64,000 bases of DNA. Source: Limnephilus marmoratus (Eukaryota; Arthropoda; Insecta; Trichoptera; Limnephilidae). The notes beneath the pieces are model-generated. The model was not told the origin of the DNA, made no database searches, and saw only the letters and a program-made list of their open reading frames with translations. Positions 20,501 through 32,021 of this stretch are shown piece by piece; the stretch's first letter is position 1, and each line of letters opens with the position of its first letter. The translations under genes and the position numbers were made by a program. The DNA lies in NCBI GenBank assembly GCA_917880885.1, contig OU862909.1:34718405-34782404 (forward strand), read 5' to 3'.

Positions 20501-23477
20501 TTTCATCGATTTTATTATCATTATTGTAGTCCTCTTCATTAACCTGGAAACAAATTAAGAGCACGTCATGATAAATTAGTTTTAGCTTTGATCCTAACAT
20601 TTTTACTAACTCTTATAATATACCTACCTAATATTAGGTTCTTACACATGAAATTGGCGTTTTGCCATACTGGCAACTTTGATCTCAAATATCTTCTCTT
20701 TGGTTAGGAATTCCAAATTCAAATTTATACAGCTATTTACTCATGTAATTGTGTTTCGAAAATTATAATTCATTTGTTTTTTCCTTAATTGTTTTTTTTC
20801 TTTGCGTCACAAGTTTACAAAATGGAAAACTTGAAATATTGCGTTTTTAACGAGTACGAGTTCCACCGTGGCACCAGTGCTGCAGAAACGGCTTGAAGGA
20901 TTAATGATGTGTATGGCGACGGTGCCGCAAAAGAAAACACAGTGCGTTTTTGGTTCCAACGTTTTCGTTCTGGAAATTTCGACCTGCAGAACAAGCCCTG
21001 TGGACGGCCGGAGACCAAAGTTGATAATGAAGAATTGAAGGCTATTGTGGAAGTGGATCCATCGCAAACCACGTCCGAGTTAGCTGCAGGCTGCGGTGTT
21101 AGTGATAAAACTGTTTTAATCCACTTGAAGCAAATTGGGAAGGTGAAAAAGCTTAAAAGGTGGGAACCTCACGAATTGAGTGAAGCAAATCAACAAACGC
21201 GCGTTAGAACGCTAGACCACACACTGCACAACAGACGGCTACCAAATTAGAAGAGCTTCAATCGGAATGTCTAAGACATCCACCGTACTCTCCGGACCTT
21301 GCCCCAACAGATTACCATTTTTTTCGAAATTTGGATAACTTCTTGCAAGGGAAAAAATTCAACTCCGATGGGGCAGTCCAAACCGCCTTCAAAGATTTTA
21401 TTGATTCCCGTCCGAATGGTTTTTTTAGTAAATGAATCAATGAACTACCTATGAGATGGCAAAAGTGCATAGATAGCAATGGTACATACTTTGATCAAAT
21501 AAATATTTTATATTAAAAAAAATCGACTTTATGTTCCTCCCATACAAAACGCCAATTTCATATGTAAGGACCTAATAATATTTAATTTGTAAATAAATTG
21601 AATAAACTTCTAGCTCACTGGAGGAACCAAAAGGAAACTGTAAATTGATGAATAAGGTGATTTCATTTTGTTAAGAACTTCTAATTTATGTTTTTTACAT
21701 TACCTTTAGGAAGTAACAATCCTCGCCGATTGGATTAGCGTCAAAGCTTCTTATGCTGGGGGTGTTCTTGCAGCTGATGACATGCTCAATCTCTTCAGTT
21801 TCTGCTAAGAGGATGTACTGGTATTTGAAATGCACATTAGGCTGTTCAAAATATACATAATTCTTTATCCAAAAACCTGGAAAATGTAACACACGTGTAA
21901 TTTATGAGGCATTCAATTTCAATTATTTTATTCTCAAGACTTTTATCAACAAGTTAAAAGAAACACATTTTGAAAAGAAATTTCTTCAATTATTCAAATG
22001 AGAATTGGACATTGTTTCGTTCCTTCTCACCTTTTTAAAAGACACGTCTTTGACTCCCCAGATTATACTTTCAGTGATCTAAAAGTGTGAACTTTAGATT
22101 ACATATTTTTTGAGGTAAGTATTCCCCTAACCGCTGCACTTTTAATAGGCCCAGATTTTGGAAATTTCACTTTGTTTCAATTTTATTATTTTGAGAAACA
22201 AACGTAATAATTAATGTTTGGACAGATAGATAGTAAAGATGCGTTAATATTCCATTTTTATTCAAAATTTCTCATATAGAACAATCCCTTTGCTGCCATT
22301 TTGGATTTTTTTCTATGGATTGACTTTTGCATAAGTTTTGTCTCAATCTTAATATGCATGAAGTGCTTAATTAACCCAAACTGAAAACTTAATAACATAT
22401 TTTGTGCATGTAAATAGTTGTTTCTTGAAACGAAGTGTAATTTCCATAATGTGTGCCTAAAAGTGCGGAGGTTAGAAGAATATTTACCATTTTTAGCTGT
22501 CTCTCTCTCCAAATAAATATACTCTATCAAGCTTTAACCATATATGTACTTAACTCAAAGTTGTCTCCCCTCCATTCAAAATCTAATCTCTTCTATGTCC
22601 CGAAAAAGGGCATTAATCAATAAATAAATAAAAAAAAAGTTTGAACTGGACTCTAATCTTCCATATTATTTTGAAAATTTCCTTTAAATAAAATGAATAT
22701 ATAAATTCACCTTCCCTCTATCCATATTATAATTTGAATTAACGGCCTCGAATACCTTTGAAACGGGCGAAAGCCAGAAAAAGGGGAGATGGTGGTCTAG
22801 GATTTAAAAAAACGATATTTCGAAAGTGAATATACTGTTAAATTTTTGTAATAGTATTGACGAAATTTTAAGTTCTACAGCCCATTTAGCAATTAGCAGG
22901 TCAACGCAGAAGCAGTTAAAAATGCGGGCGGCCAGGAAATTGGTTTATTGTTCATAGGCATGCAGAAGAAGTAAAAAAATGGACTGGAGTTCTCTATTAT
23001 CTTTATCTTTACTTACTAAGTATAAAATGAAGTGGCTCACGATGTATGTGCACTTAGATCTTTTAAACTACGCCACGGATTTTCACGCAGTTTTCACCAA
23101 TAGATAGAGTGATTCATGAGGAAAGTTTTTAGGTATATAATTTGTCAAGGTTTTGTGCAAATTGGTTGAAATACATACGGCAGCGGGTATCGGGCAGCGT
23201 GATGTGGATTTGATTTAACAGATGGCGTTGGTTTTAAAGATTTCGTCAGCCACAGCAAAGTGTGGCCGGGTCTGCTAGTTAATAATAATATTTAATTAAC
23301 ATTAAACGATTGTGTAAATGTTAATAGAATTTACTTACCCCTACTTCTGTACGCAATGATAATGGGAAATACTATTGCAATTAGTGTTGAAAGAAGTATA
23401 AAAAATGTTGCCTTGGAGCACAGGGTACTTTTATATTTAATTGAGGTATTATAACTGAACACTTCGAAGAGTACCAT
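17512..23477 (-). CDS. TMEM231: TMEM231, ciliary transition-zone protein (5 exons)
   Basis: Minus-strand exons are 23477-23339, 21876-21704, 20543-20415, 18093-17868 and 17783-17512, giving 312 aa plus TAA (vertebrate TMEM231 about 316 aa). TMEM231 is a two-pass membrane protein of the MKS/B9 complex at the ciliary transition zone. Exon 1 gives MVLFEVFSYN...LCSKATFF and the first membrane helix (about 23-43). The junction to exon 2 builds GFWIKNYVYFEQPNVHFKYQ, a family hallmark. Exon 3 gives NEEDYNNDNKIDEIHF...DYRLH. Exon 4 gives MESLVAFEKTFGFPMSQL. Exon 5 gives RYRPGIWQELKHAWVQYLAI, then the second helix and a basic tail. Exon 4 most likely ends at a GC donor (G|GCAAGT), which yields RRNVSTTL like vertebrate ERNVTTVL. 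A weak GT donor nine bases further (exon to 17859) would insert GKF but keep frame. Introns hold REP-A, two TIR elements, a MITE, a mariner and a Helitron end. Confidence 0.93.
18567..19475. mobile_element. 909-bp TIR element splitting REP-A copy 2
   Basis: The ends CATAGACATC and (inverted) GTATGTCTATG are short inverted repeats. The flanking 8-mers are ccctgagc (18559-18566) and ctctgagc (19476-19483), one mismatch apart, consistent with an 8-bp target duplication. It contains a second, smaller TIR element (18607-18890) near its left end. No transposase is visible. Confidence 0.7.
18607..18890. mobile_element. 284-bp TIR element with poly-G blocks
   Basis: The ends GGGGTCGTCCATTAATCAC and GTGATTAATGGACGACCCC are near-perfect inverted repeats. 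The trinucleotide tga flanks both sides (18604-18606 and 18891-18893), a candidate 3-bp duplication. The interior has three long G runs, one of about 25 bp. The superfamily is uncertain, with PIF/Harbinger as a possibility from the 3-bp duplication. Confidence 0.7.
19956..20382. mobile_element. 427-bp MITE with AAGCCGGGTACAG ends
   Basis: AAGCCGGGTACAGATTGCTG at the left and its reverse complement at the right form the termini, with TA on both outer sides. The interior is GC-rich with further inverted blocks (GTGTGGACGC and GCGTCCACAC). Overlapping open frames here on both strands are by-products of that composition. It lies in TMEM231 intron 3. Confidence 0.78.
20634..21575 (+). mobile_element. 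Mariner element, internally deleted
   Basis: Inverted ends TTAGGTTCTTACACATGAAA and TTTCATATGTAAGGACCTAA bound a 942-bp element flanked by TA (20632-20633 and 21576-21577), as expected for mariner. It is about 350-400 bp shorter than a typical full-length element of about 1.3 kb. It lies in TMEM231 intron 2, on the strand opposite that gene. Confidence 0.92.
20822..21433 (+). pseudogene. Mariner transposase, broken
   Basis: The frame starts MENLKYCVFN, has an in-frame TGA after about 24 codons, and continues with the helix-turn-helix half (NTVRFWFQRFRSGNFDLQNK, then SELAAGCGVSDKTVLIHL). It then jumps by a deletion near 21215 to RPHTAQQTATKLEELQ and YSPDLAPTDYHFF. The third catalytic Asp (in APTDYH) survives. 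The first Asp and the region of the second are lost. It cannot encode an active transposase but could be mobilised in trans. Confidence 0.9.
21900..23009. other. TMEM231 intron 1, mostly unassigned
   Basis: AT-rich intronic DNA. A run TCCCGAAAAAGGGCATTAATCAATAAATAA near 22595 looks like the 3' tail of some non-LTR element. Nothing else is identifiable until the Helitron-like end. Confidence 0.4.
23010..23278 (+). mobile_element. Helitron-like element, 3' part
   Basis: The end has the canonical Helitron pattern: a short hairpin CCACAGCAAAGTGTGG, a ten-base spacer, then CTAG followed by a host T at 23279. The preceding sequence (AACTACGCCACGGATTTTCA, CACCAATAGATAGAGTGATT) is typical of widespread lepidopteran non-autonomous Helitrons. 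The 5' TC end was not located, so the left limit is approximate. Confidence 0.7.
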
Positions 23478-23602
23478 CTTATTAATATTATTTACAACAC
23501 TACAAGATTATCATTTTAAAGTTTCAAAAATAATTCTTTCGCAACAAACCAAACAAGCAGACTGCTGTCATTCGAAAATGTTTTTTGTTTATTGACATGT
23601 CA

Positions 23603-23615
23603 GTTGCTAGGCAAC
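23603..23615. promoter_or_regulatory. RFX X-box upstream of TMEM231
   Basis: GTTGCTAGGCAAC is a perfect palindromic match to the X-box consensus RYYNYY-N(1-3)-RRNRAC, centred about 130 bp upstream of the TMEM231 ATG (23477). RFX factors drive ciliary genes in animals through such sites, typically within a few hundred bases of the start, so this probably controls TMEM231. The assignment rests on motif and position only. Confidence 0.75.
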
Positions 23616-24177
23616 TAAAACTGCGGTGACGTTACCATTGTTACCAACATAACGGTTCCAAAAGACAAACCGCGCAATAAATTATGTGATCAGTGTGATC
23701 AGGTATGTAGGTACCTAAATGTGGTAATAATTTTATTTTGTTATTAACAAGGAGGAAAGAGCGCCAAATATCGTTAAAAATACTAATTTTGGTTGCATTC
23801 CGCCCTGCATCTCAGGAACTCGGATTGGCTTTAAATTTAAGTGCCATTTTCAAAATTGTAACTGATCGTGCAACAAGTCGTAAAGTATCTACTCATAATA
23901 TAGTATTTTAACAGAAAATTATTTTAATTGTCATTTTCAAAAATAAGATTATAATATCTCGTGATTTTTTACGAGTCTGCACTATTTTTATAATAAAATT
24001 GAAACCAAAGCAGATATTTTTAAATGTTTCCAATTTACAAGAAAGCACATACCTAAACCCCAGTGATATTATCTTGGTCCCTTTACTCTTGTATCGCGCA
24101 GTTGTTGCATGCATTATTATTGACTGTCAATACAAAACTCTGAAACGGACCGGTCGCAGAGTATTTGCCGGTCATCT

Positions 24178-24805
24178 TGTAATGGTTGAAAATTAACAGG
24201 AAGTAATACTACATAAAAGAATGAGTAAAACAGAATATTTATAGTTTATAAATAAAAGAGTTGAGACAACAATCAAATTATATTATTAATTAAATAAAAT
24301 AGAACATGAGACTCTTAATAAAATAATATTATAATTCTTCAGGGCGTGTTTAGTCCTTAGAAGAAGAAACTAAATAGTTAAAATCTAATAAATGAATCGA
24401 TAGTTTGTTATGACTTTAAAAATGATCTTAAGATGTTAAAATTATTATATGGGCGCCAGTTCAAGTAGAACAAAATATTAAATGGTAAATCAATTGAAAT
24501 TAAACTAACAGAAGTTATAAGCTCACAGTAATTAAGATTTCACCGAAGTATGTGCTTTCCCACGTTGAGACAGACCTCCGGACCCTCTGGCTGCTAGCTT
24601 GGAACTGCTGAAGGAAAATTTTCTTGTTCCTAGTATGTTTTTGGGCAACAAACGAAAATCTCGATTCATTTTGCTCATAGAATCATTTCAATTAGGAATT
24701 CAAATTTCAATTTGAATTGATACGTAGCAACCTACTTATTAGGTGATTATTAATGGGTGTTTACTTCGAGTGAATATTTGGCCAGTATAAATCCAAACTG
24801 TTACA
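24178..24805 (-). repeat. 3' LTR of LARD-like element
   Basis: 628-bp direct repeat. It differs from the other copy by one base in the TTTATAGTTTATAAAT region and one G in the run at CTTCAGGGCGTG. Confidence 0.9.
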
Positions 24806-24818
24806 TTGCCCCTCCACA
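24806..24818 (-). other. Polypurine tract of LARD-like element
   Basis: Minus-strand GTGGAGGGGCAA abuts the LTR, the normal position for plus-strand priming. Confidence 0.65.
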
Positions 24819-24989
24819 AAGAAAAAATTTCAATCTTGAAATTTTCCACGATCCTCCCGGCATCGTCAATTACTGGAAAACATGATGGTCCATCTTGTCA
24901 AGCATGAAGTGGTTACAACCCAAGAATGTAATCTAATTCCTCCTGATGAACTTCAACACCATCCTCTTCCGCCGCTGTAGATTAGAATA

Positions 24990-25225
24990 TCCAGCTTCAA
25001 AATTCATCTCAAATGTACATTATTTCTTCTGAAACTGTAGACTGGAATATGCCAAAACCAAAATTCGTCCTGATTGTCCCATCATTTCGTATGGAGCTGT
25101 AGACTGTAATATGCCAAAACCAAAATTCGTCTCAATTGTTTCATTATTTCTTCTGGAGTTGTAGACTGTAATATGCCAAAACCAAAATTCGTCCTGATTG
25201 TCCCATCATTTCTTATGGAGCTGTG
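24990..25225. repeat. ~62-bp tandem repeats inside LARD-like element
   Basis: The unit GTAGACTGTAATATGCCAAAACCAAAATTCGTC...TTATTTCTTCTGGAG recurs about four times with small differences (CTGATTGTCCCATCATT versus TCAATTGTTTCATTATT). The alternation of two unit types suggests a higher-order dimer. Confidence 0.75.
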
Positions 25226-26029
25226 TGTGTCACCTAAATAGCTGCAACATCTTCTTTCTTCATAGATTTATGTTGTTCTTCGGACTCTTCAAAATGTGGA
25301 TTTTCAGCCCTATTGCTAATATTCCTAAACGTGATTTACCATTAACTAACGAAATAAGTAATTATTAAATTGACTAATATGTAAAATTGCTTAATATGTA
25401 AGAAAATCTATTCATTATTTAAGTAACCTAAAAATAAACTGACCCCTTCAAGAATCTTTTGAAAATTACCATAATGAAAAATAAAATAACTTCCTAATCA
25501 AGACTCGTGTCAGAATTCAACTAAAATATCAATTAATATTGCAAAAGGAAAATATCCATAGGTATCATCCCAGTATAGAATGTTGTTTGAAAAAAAAAAA
25601 AAAATCCAATTAGCAAGGAACTATTTTTAAAATTCATAATTCAAATGTTTTAATAAACAAAATTGAAATACGACACAAAAATTCCGTACGTGTCATTAGC
25701 ATGTTAAATTCCGGAACGTTGAGAGATTCCCTGAACTCTTGAGAAAATCCCAAGGTTCACCATAACAATAACTTCAAATTCAATTTGATGGTTAAATTGA
25801 AAAAATAAAATAAAAATATTGTTATAGAGTAACCAACGTAAGTTTGCCTTTCCCATTTTCCAACAAGATGCAAGCAAAAAAAAAAAAAAATTAAAATAAA
25901 ATTAACTTGAAAATCCTTCAAAGTTAAATTAATGATCCAGCAATATCAAGCTAAACCCAAAAACTTATTTTACAAAGTAAAATGAGTATAACGAAATGAT
26001 AATAAAGTCTCAAAACACAAGTTGAGCCT

Positions 26030-26760
26030 TTATTTTTCTTTATAAAGAATTTCCTAAAATTCATTTAAAATAGGTAGAGCTACCTTAAATGCTCTCCTGG
26101 TTTAGAGAAAAATGTACCACATGAAGTATTATACACTATTGGCTTGCTTTTATATTTAGGAGTTTCCTAAAATTCCCATAAAATAGATATTATAAGCTTC
26201 TGTAGCTATCATGTATTTTTAGAAAAGTTAAGCCAATTGTTCATTAAAACTATTAATATATAAATATTAATGGAATTACTCAAATTATGAAAGTAATCAC
26301 AACTAACAAAATTACTCCAAAACAAGTAAAACTATTACTAATTCCAAATCTACACATTCAGATTCCATATGGTAATTAAAATTCTTCAAAAGTCTCAAAA
26401 CACAAGATGAGCCTTTGTTTTTTTTTATATAAAGAATTTCCTAAAATTCATTCAAAATAGGTAGAGCTATCTAAAATGCTCTCCTGGTTTAGAGAAAAAT
26501 GTACCATATGATGTTTTAAACTATTGGCTTGCTTTTATATTTAGGAGTTTCCTAAAATTCCCATAAAATAGATATTATAAGCTTCTGTAGCTATCATGTA
26601 TTTTTTTAGAAAAGTTAAGCCAATTGTTCAATAAAACTATTAATATATAAATATTAATGGAATTATTCAAAATATGAAAATAATCACAACTACCAAAATT
26701 ACTCCAAAGTAAAACTATTACTAGTTCCAAATATACAAAATCAAATCCTATATGGTAATT
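26030..26760. repeat. ~370-bp tandem duplication inside LARD-like element
   Basis: The block from CACAAGTTGAGCCTTTATTT through AACAAAATTACTCCAAA is repeated beginning near 26399 with about 95 percent identity. The duplication is internal to the retroelement and non-coding. Confidence 0.8.
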
Positions 26761-29700
26761 ACAATACAAATAATTATATTATATCATACGTATTAAACAC
26801 TATTTATAGTAATTAAATAAGAATCATATCGTGTAGAAATATAATTAAATAGAATTTGGTCGAAGGTAGATTTACTTACAGGGAAAGTAAATATAACTCC
26901 AAAACACAAATTGTAAATACATGATACGAGAAAATATACCTCTAATCTGCTAAAAATCAAAACTACGAGTTCTAACACGTTCTATTTATACATACGTATA
27001 ATCAATATACATATATATACAAGGAATATACTAAATATATACAAGCATTAAATATGAATTCAATTTTTGATGAAATTCTCACACAATTGTGATGAGCATA
27101 TTATTTAAATTCTCGTATATACGATATTTGAATAAAAAAAACAACAATTGAATGTTTAAATTTGAAACATTTAACTTGAACATACAATTATTACCAACAA
27201 ATTCGTTAAACAATTTCCCGACGTCATGGAGAATTGCAAAAGGAATAAGATTTATTTAAAAAAAATGATGATTATAGTTTGTAAACTCACCCCAAGAAAC
27301 TTTTTTAAAAGAAGAATTCCATTTCACAAATTATCGTTAGTTTTTTTTTTAATATTTACTAGTAACCACATACGGTAGTTAAATGCTTTCAATTCAAATC
27401 CCAAAGGTTAGAAGCTTCTCTAGTAAACAAACTAATTCTGAGTGCAAAGTATTTTGCAAAGAAGAATTCTAATTATTCCTGAGATCCTCAGAAAACAAAA
27501 TCATGCGTGGCTTCCCAATAAATCTTCTATAACCGAGATGGAAATACGCATATTCTTCCATATCTCTCTGCTTAGAAAATACGTTCCCATGTTCCCATGA
27601 ACAAATTAATGTTATATTTTCAAATATTCATTTTCGAATATCGTCAAACCATAGTTCCTCTATATCATGAAGGAATTAACCACCACAAATAACCACACAC
27701 TACAACCTAACGATATAATGTATTGGTATATTGAACACGCTTACATTGTCTAGTGTACGAAATAAAATTCCCAAAATGCTGTATATTGAAATAATAGCCC
27801 CAAGCTAAATTCAAAACTAGATTATTCAATAATTAGAACAATTCAAAATAAACCGATCGTTGAACAGACGAAATTGTTCACCTCTCCCATATAAAATCCT
27901 CAATAAAGAGATGGAATAAACGGAAAATTCACACAAAGCCCAAGATATAAAAATTAAATTTTCCCCAAACTAATGTAAAACATTCTTTAATTCCAATTAT
28001 TTATCTTACTTGCTGTGGGACAACAGACCTATCCTCATCATAGGAAACACATCTACGCCAAGGATTCCTCTGTCTTCCCGCGAGTTGAGAAGGTAAAGGA
28101 TAAACCTCAAACAATCTCCGTGATCAATTCAATAAAGAATTGTGTTCGAGAACCAGGGGCCTCTACTGTGCGTGGAACCCGAAACAAAAAAGCTAAACGA
28201 CTCAGAGGTTATAAACATGGAACGCGGCTAATTATCACAACGCTGCAAAGATAAGAAAAATATTTCCATTTTAAGGAAAGGAAAACTATCAAATTGAAAA
28301 ACTCAATTTTAAAATAACAGACAGAACGAAACATGAAAAAAAAAAACAAAACACCCATTCAATGTGAAAACATATGCATTCAATGTTTGCGCCTTGAATT
28401 TGCGTAAGAAAATTATCAGATTTCCTTTGCGGTGATCAAAAGAAATCCAAATTTTTCGAAACACCATAAAAAAAAAATTAAAAAAAAAAAAAAATACCCG
28501 TTCGATAAAACTTCGCACGCAAGATGATCATATACAACGTACCATTTGTAAATAGGCACCACCTTGGCTGACAGAGGAAAAACTTCTTGCGGCTTGCCCG
28601 CTGAATCATCCCCTCTCGGATTTGGCACGGCTACGAGTGATCCGTTGTTCCTCTGATATAAGGCGAAACCTAGCTTATATAGTAAAAAAAACTCCGAACC
28701 GAAACAAGAATAATGCGAAATAAAAATTAATAAATTATTCCGATTTACGAAACGAAACCAATGCAAAAAGATGCATTTCCAAATAACCGAAAATAAAATT
28801 AATTCCAATTGGAACCCAACATTAATTGATTTCCTAGAAGAAGAAAATATAGGAACCCGATTTCCAAACACTATTGAAAAAAAAAAAATACACAAGCAAC
28901 ACGTCCTGTAGAATGTTAATAATATTATATCACATCCAAATAATTATTTCTTTTCATGAAACAGTAAAACCAAACCATGTGTTTTATTTAAACATGATAT
29001 TCAATTATAAACCAATAATTACGTTGTTAAATAAAATACCCATTTGAGAAATTACCAAAACACAATCCTCTTTTAATTAAAAAAAAAAAAAATATATGAG
29101 AAAATTCTCAACACTTTAAACAACAAATCGCTAATGACGTCTTATTTCAAATCTTAACATTCAGAAAATATTTCACATTATAGATCCTTAATTAAAAGAA
29201 ATGTCAAATAATATTCCGATTGTTAACTTGAAAATAAAAATGACCGCAATCGAAGATAATATTAATTCAAAATGAAGAACATATTTTCACGTAATCCAAA
29301 CGAATAAATATTTCACCTGTAAAATCCAACTCGAGGAAACGATGCAAAACAGTATTTAGGTTTTCATGTAAATGTTATGCAAAATAACATTAGAAACCCA
29401 GATTCTATTTTCAATCACTTTCGAAATAAATTTTTCGCTAAAAAAAAATAATGTCTGATATTTAAAAAATCCCTACTTGAGAAAACATCAGCGAGTCGAC
29501 ACGTAGCTCCGTATCAAACTTAAAATACAAAATCAAAATTAATTCCGATTTTAAAAGAAAACAAAAGTACAAATTAATGCTTTTCAAACAGAAAACAAAT
29601 CCGATATGAATCTAATATCAAATTATTTCCTAGTAGAATAAAATAAATAGTCCCAATTTTGAAACGTAAATTAGCACAACACGAAAACAACCGAAAAACC

Positions 29701-30036
29701 GTACGAAATATGCCGCCAGCATACCGATATAAAAAAAAAAAATATTTATAACGAATATTTTAACAAACGCAAAATATCCGGAGTTCCCAATGAAAATAAT
29801 TATAAAATAACTTACCAGAGAATTAGGAAGTCCGCTCAACGTAGGAGGCACGTACAATCACCTTACCCGTAAACGAATACTTTCTATCAATATTATAACT
29901 ATTCTATTAAAAAAACACGTTGCAAAATTACCTAACCTACAATGCTATCAAAGCTAACCAGGTTCTACCACGATGGGCCAGCCAATGTAATGCTGTACAA
30001 ATCAATGTAAAGCTTAATAAAAATATAATTAAATTG

Positions 30037-30054
30037 CCCCACGCTGGGCGCCAA
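30037..30054 (-). other. tRNA-Lys-type primer-binding site
   Basis: On the minus strand TTGGCGCCCAGCGTGGGGC directly follows the 5' LTR. It matches the TGGCGCCCAACGTGGGGC class (one substitution) used by retroelements primed with lysine tRNA. It fixes the orientation of the 24178-30683 element. Confidence 0.8.
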
Positions 30055-30683
30055 TGTAATGGTTGAAAATTAACAGGAAGTAATACTACATAAAAGAATG
30101 AGTAAAACAGAATATTTATAGTTAATAAATAAAAGAGTTGAGACAACAATCAAATTATATTATTAATTAAATAAAATAGAACATGAGACTCTTAATAAAA
30201 TAATATTATAATTCTTCAGGGGCGTGTTTAGTCCTTAGAAGAAGAAACTAAATAGTTAAAATCTAATAAATGAATCGATAGTTTGTTATGACTTTAAAAA
30301 TGATCTTAAGATGTTAAAATTATTATATGGGCGCCAGTTCAAGTAGAACAAAATATTAAATGGTAAATCAATTGAAATTAAACTAACAGAAGTTATAAGC
30401 TCACAGTAATTAAGATTTCACCGAAGTATGTGCTTTCCCACGTTGAGACAGACCTCCGGACCCTCTGGCTGCTAGCTTGGAACTGCTGAAGGAAAATTTT
30501 CTTGTTCCTAGTATGTTTTTGGGCAACAAACGAAAATCTCGATTCATTTTGCTCATAGAATCATTTCAATTAGGAATTCAAATTTCAATTTGAATTGATA
30601 CGTAGCAACCTACTTATTAGGTGATTATTAATGGGTGTTTACTTCGAGTGAATATTTGGCCAGTATAAATCCAAACTGTTACA
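30055..30683 (-). repeat. 5' LTR of LARD-like element
   Basis: 629-bp repeat, TG...CA ends, nearly identical to 24178-24805. Confidence 0.9.
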
Positions 30684-30687
30684 ATCT

Positions 30688-32021
30688 CACCGAGATTGTA
30701 GAACTTAAATTCAAAAATACTAATTTCGTTTGTGTACCTAACTACAGATCAATGAACTTTCGGATTTGCTTTGATTTTTTTAATTTTTTAATTTTATTAT
30801 TATTACATAAATGATTAAATGTTACATTTTTGGCCATTTTTGACTACCATACTAGGCTATTGCCCGTGTTGTGGTAGTCATACATGTAATATAATTTTAT
30901 ATAAACAGATAATAAAATATAAGAAGAGAAAAGAAAAAAATAACATATTTAGGGATAAATAAAACTAAAAACAGATAAAAATATAAGAATTGCAAGTTAT
31001 CTAAGAAATAAAGAAAATTTAAAGAAGATTGAAATAAACATTGGTGAGCATTATTCTTCTTGAAATAAAAATAGAAATAAAATTTGGTAAGTAATCTTCT
31101 GCACGAGAGTACATGTTTGTAGTCATTTTTGATATTCGTTCTATGAAAGAAATTGGAAAGAGTGTTATAGAAAGTAATTTTATTTGATTTTTTTTAAAAT
31201 GCAATATTAAGTTAAAGTAATTGATTAATTAAATTTGTAATATTTTTTAATTAATATTAATATTATTTGTTTTTTATTGTAATATTAAACTCTCATGTGT
31301 TGTTTGAAGAATTAAATGTCATTTTCAAAAATTGGAACTTTTTGTTTGAACGAATTCAGACAAGCGATAAAATACCTACCTTCCCACAATATAATATTTT
31401 AACGGAAAATTGTTTTATAATACTTATTATAAATTTCACGTTTTTTCACGGGTCTACGCAAGTAGATTGTAATAAGAAGAAAATAAAATTAGAAAATAGG
31501 AAGACCTTTGGCGAAACGGACATCACAATTAAATTCATAAACAATCCTTCAATCGTTAAAATGCACCCAAAAAACTAAATGTTAAAATAAAAATATTTTA
31601 TCAAAATGCTCGTCGACTAAAAACAAAATTACAGGACACCTGATTTACTTGCTTTGGATCACGAATCTTATTACTTCACTGAGAAATTAAAAAAGTGAAT
31701 ACAGCACAAGAGTTCCAACTTCCAACTGCTTTCAACCACCTGGAGCCAGCGAGACTATGGCATCCCCTGCTAGGCTGAAGGTAGTGGAAAGGGGAAGGGA
31801 CGGCGAAAAGGAAGATGGTGAAGTACCTGATTATTCAATCTAATCACCAAACACGGCTAAAGCCATTTCAAGCAACGTTTCAATTCTGAACAGTGGTCTT
31901 ACACGAGGGCCATACTGAGTCTATCTTCCACTCTGGAAAATCAATCGAATAAAATTTTACTTGCGCACGTATACCTACACATTTACACTTACCTATAACC
32001 TATAATGAATATGATACTGAA
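30688..32021. other. Gene-free AT-rich stretch
   Basis: No exon or bounded element recognised. A segment near 31310-31460 loosely resembles 23800-23980 on the far side of the LARD-like insertion (ATTTTAACGGAAAATT, CGTGATTTTTTACG), suggesting an older diverged repeat. The 31267-31578 open frame has no family resemblance. Confidence 0.4.

Larger units (their letters stand above)
24178..30683 (-). mobile_element. LARD-like LTR retrotransposon with no coding capacity
   Basis: Two direct 628-629-bp repeats (24178-24805 and 30055-30683), both TGTAATGG...CTGTTACA, flank a 5.25-kb interior, and the 4-bp repeat atct borders the whole (24174-24177 and 30684-30687). On the minus strand a lysine-type primer site follows the LTR at 30054, and a purine tract (GGAGGGGCAA) precedes the other LTR, so the element reads right to left. 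I saw only two differences between the LTRs, indicating a young insertion. Neither strand has Gag, protease, RT, RNase H or integrase motifs. The longest frames (e.g. 28416-28895 minus) have no resemblance to any of these. Size and structure match large retrotransposon derivatives (LARDs), best known in plants, and it would depend on an autonomous relative. Confidence 0.88.

Noticed and set aside
28416..28895. 159-codon minus-strand frame in the LARD-like element, considered as Gag
   Set aside because: Phe/Ile-rich with poly-Phe from T runs, and no CCHC, protease or capsid features. Consistent with open sequence by chance in AT-rich DNA.
24178..30683. Simple segmental duplication of 24.2-24.8 kb at 30.05-30.68 kb
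   Set aside because: TG...CA ends, 4-bp TSD, primer site and purine tract at the expected edges show that the direct repeats are LTRs.
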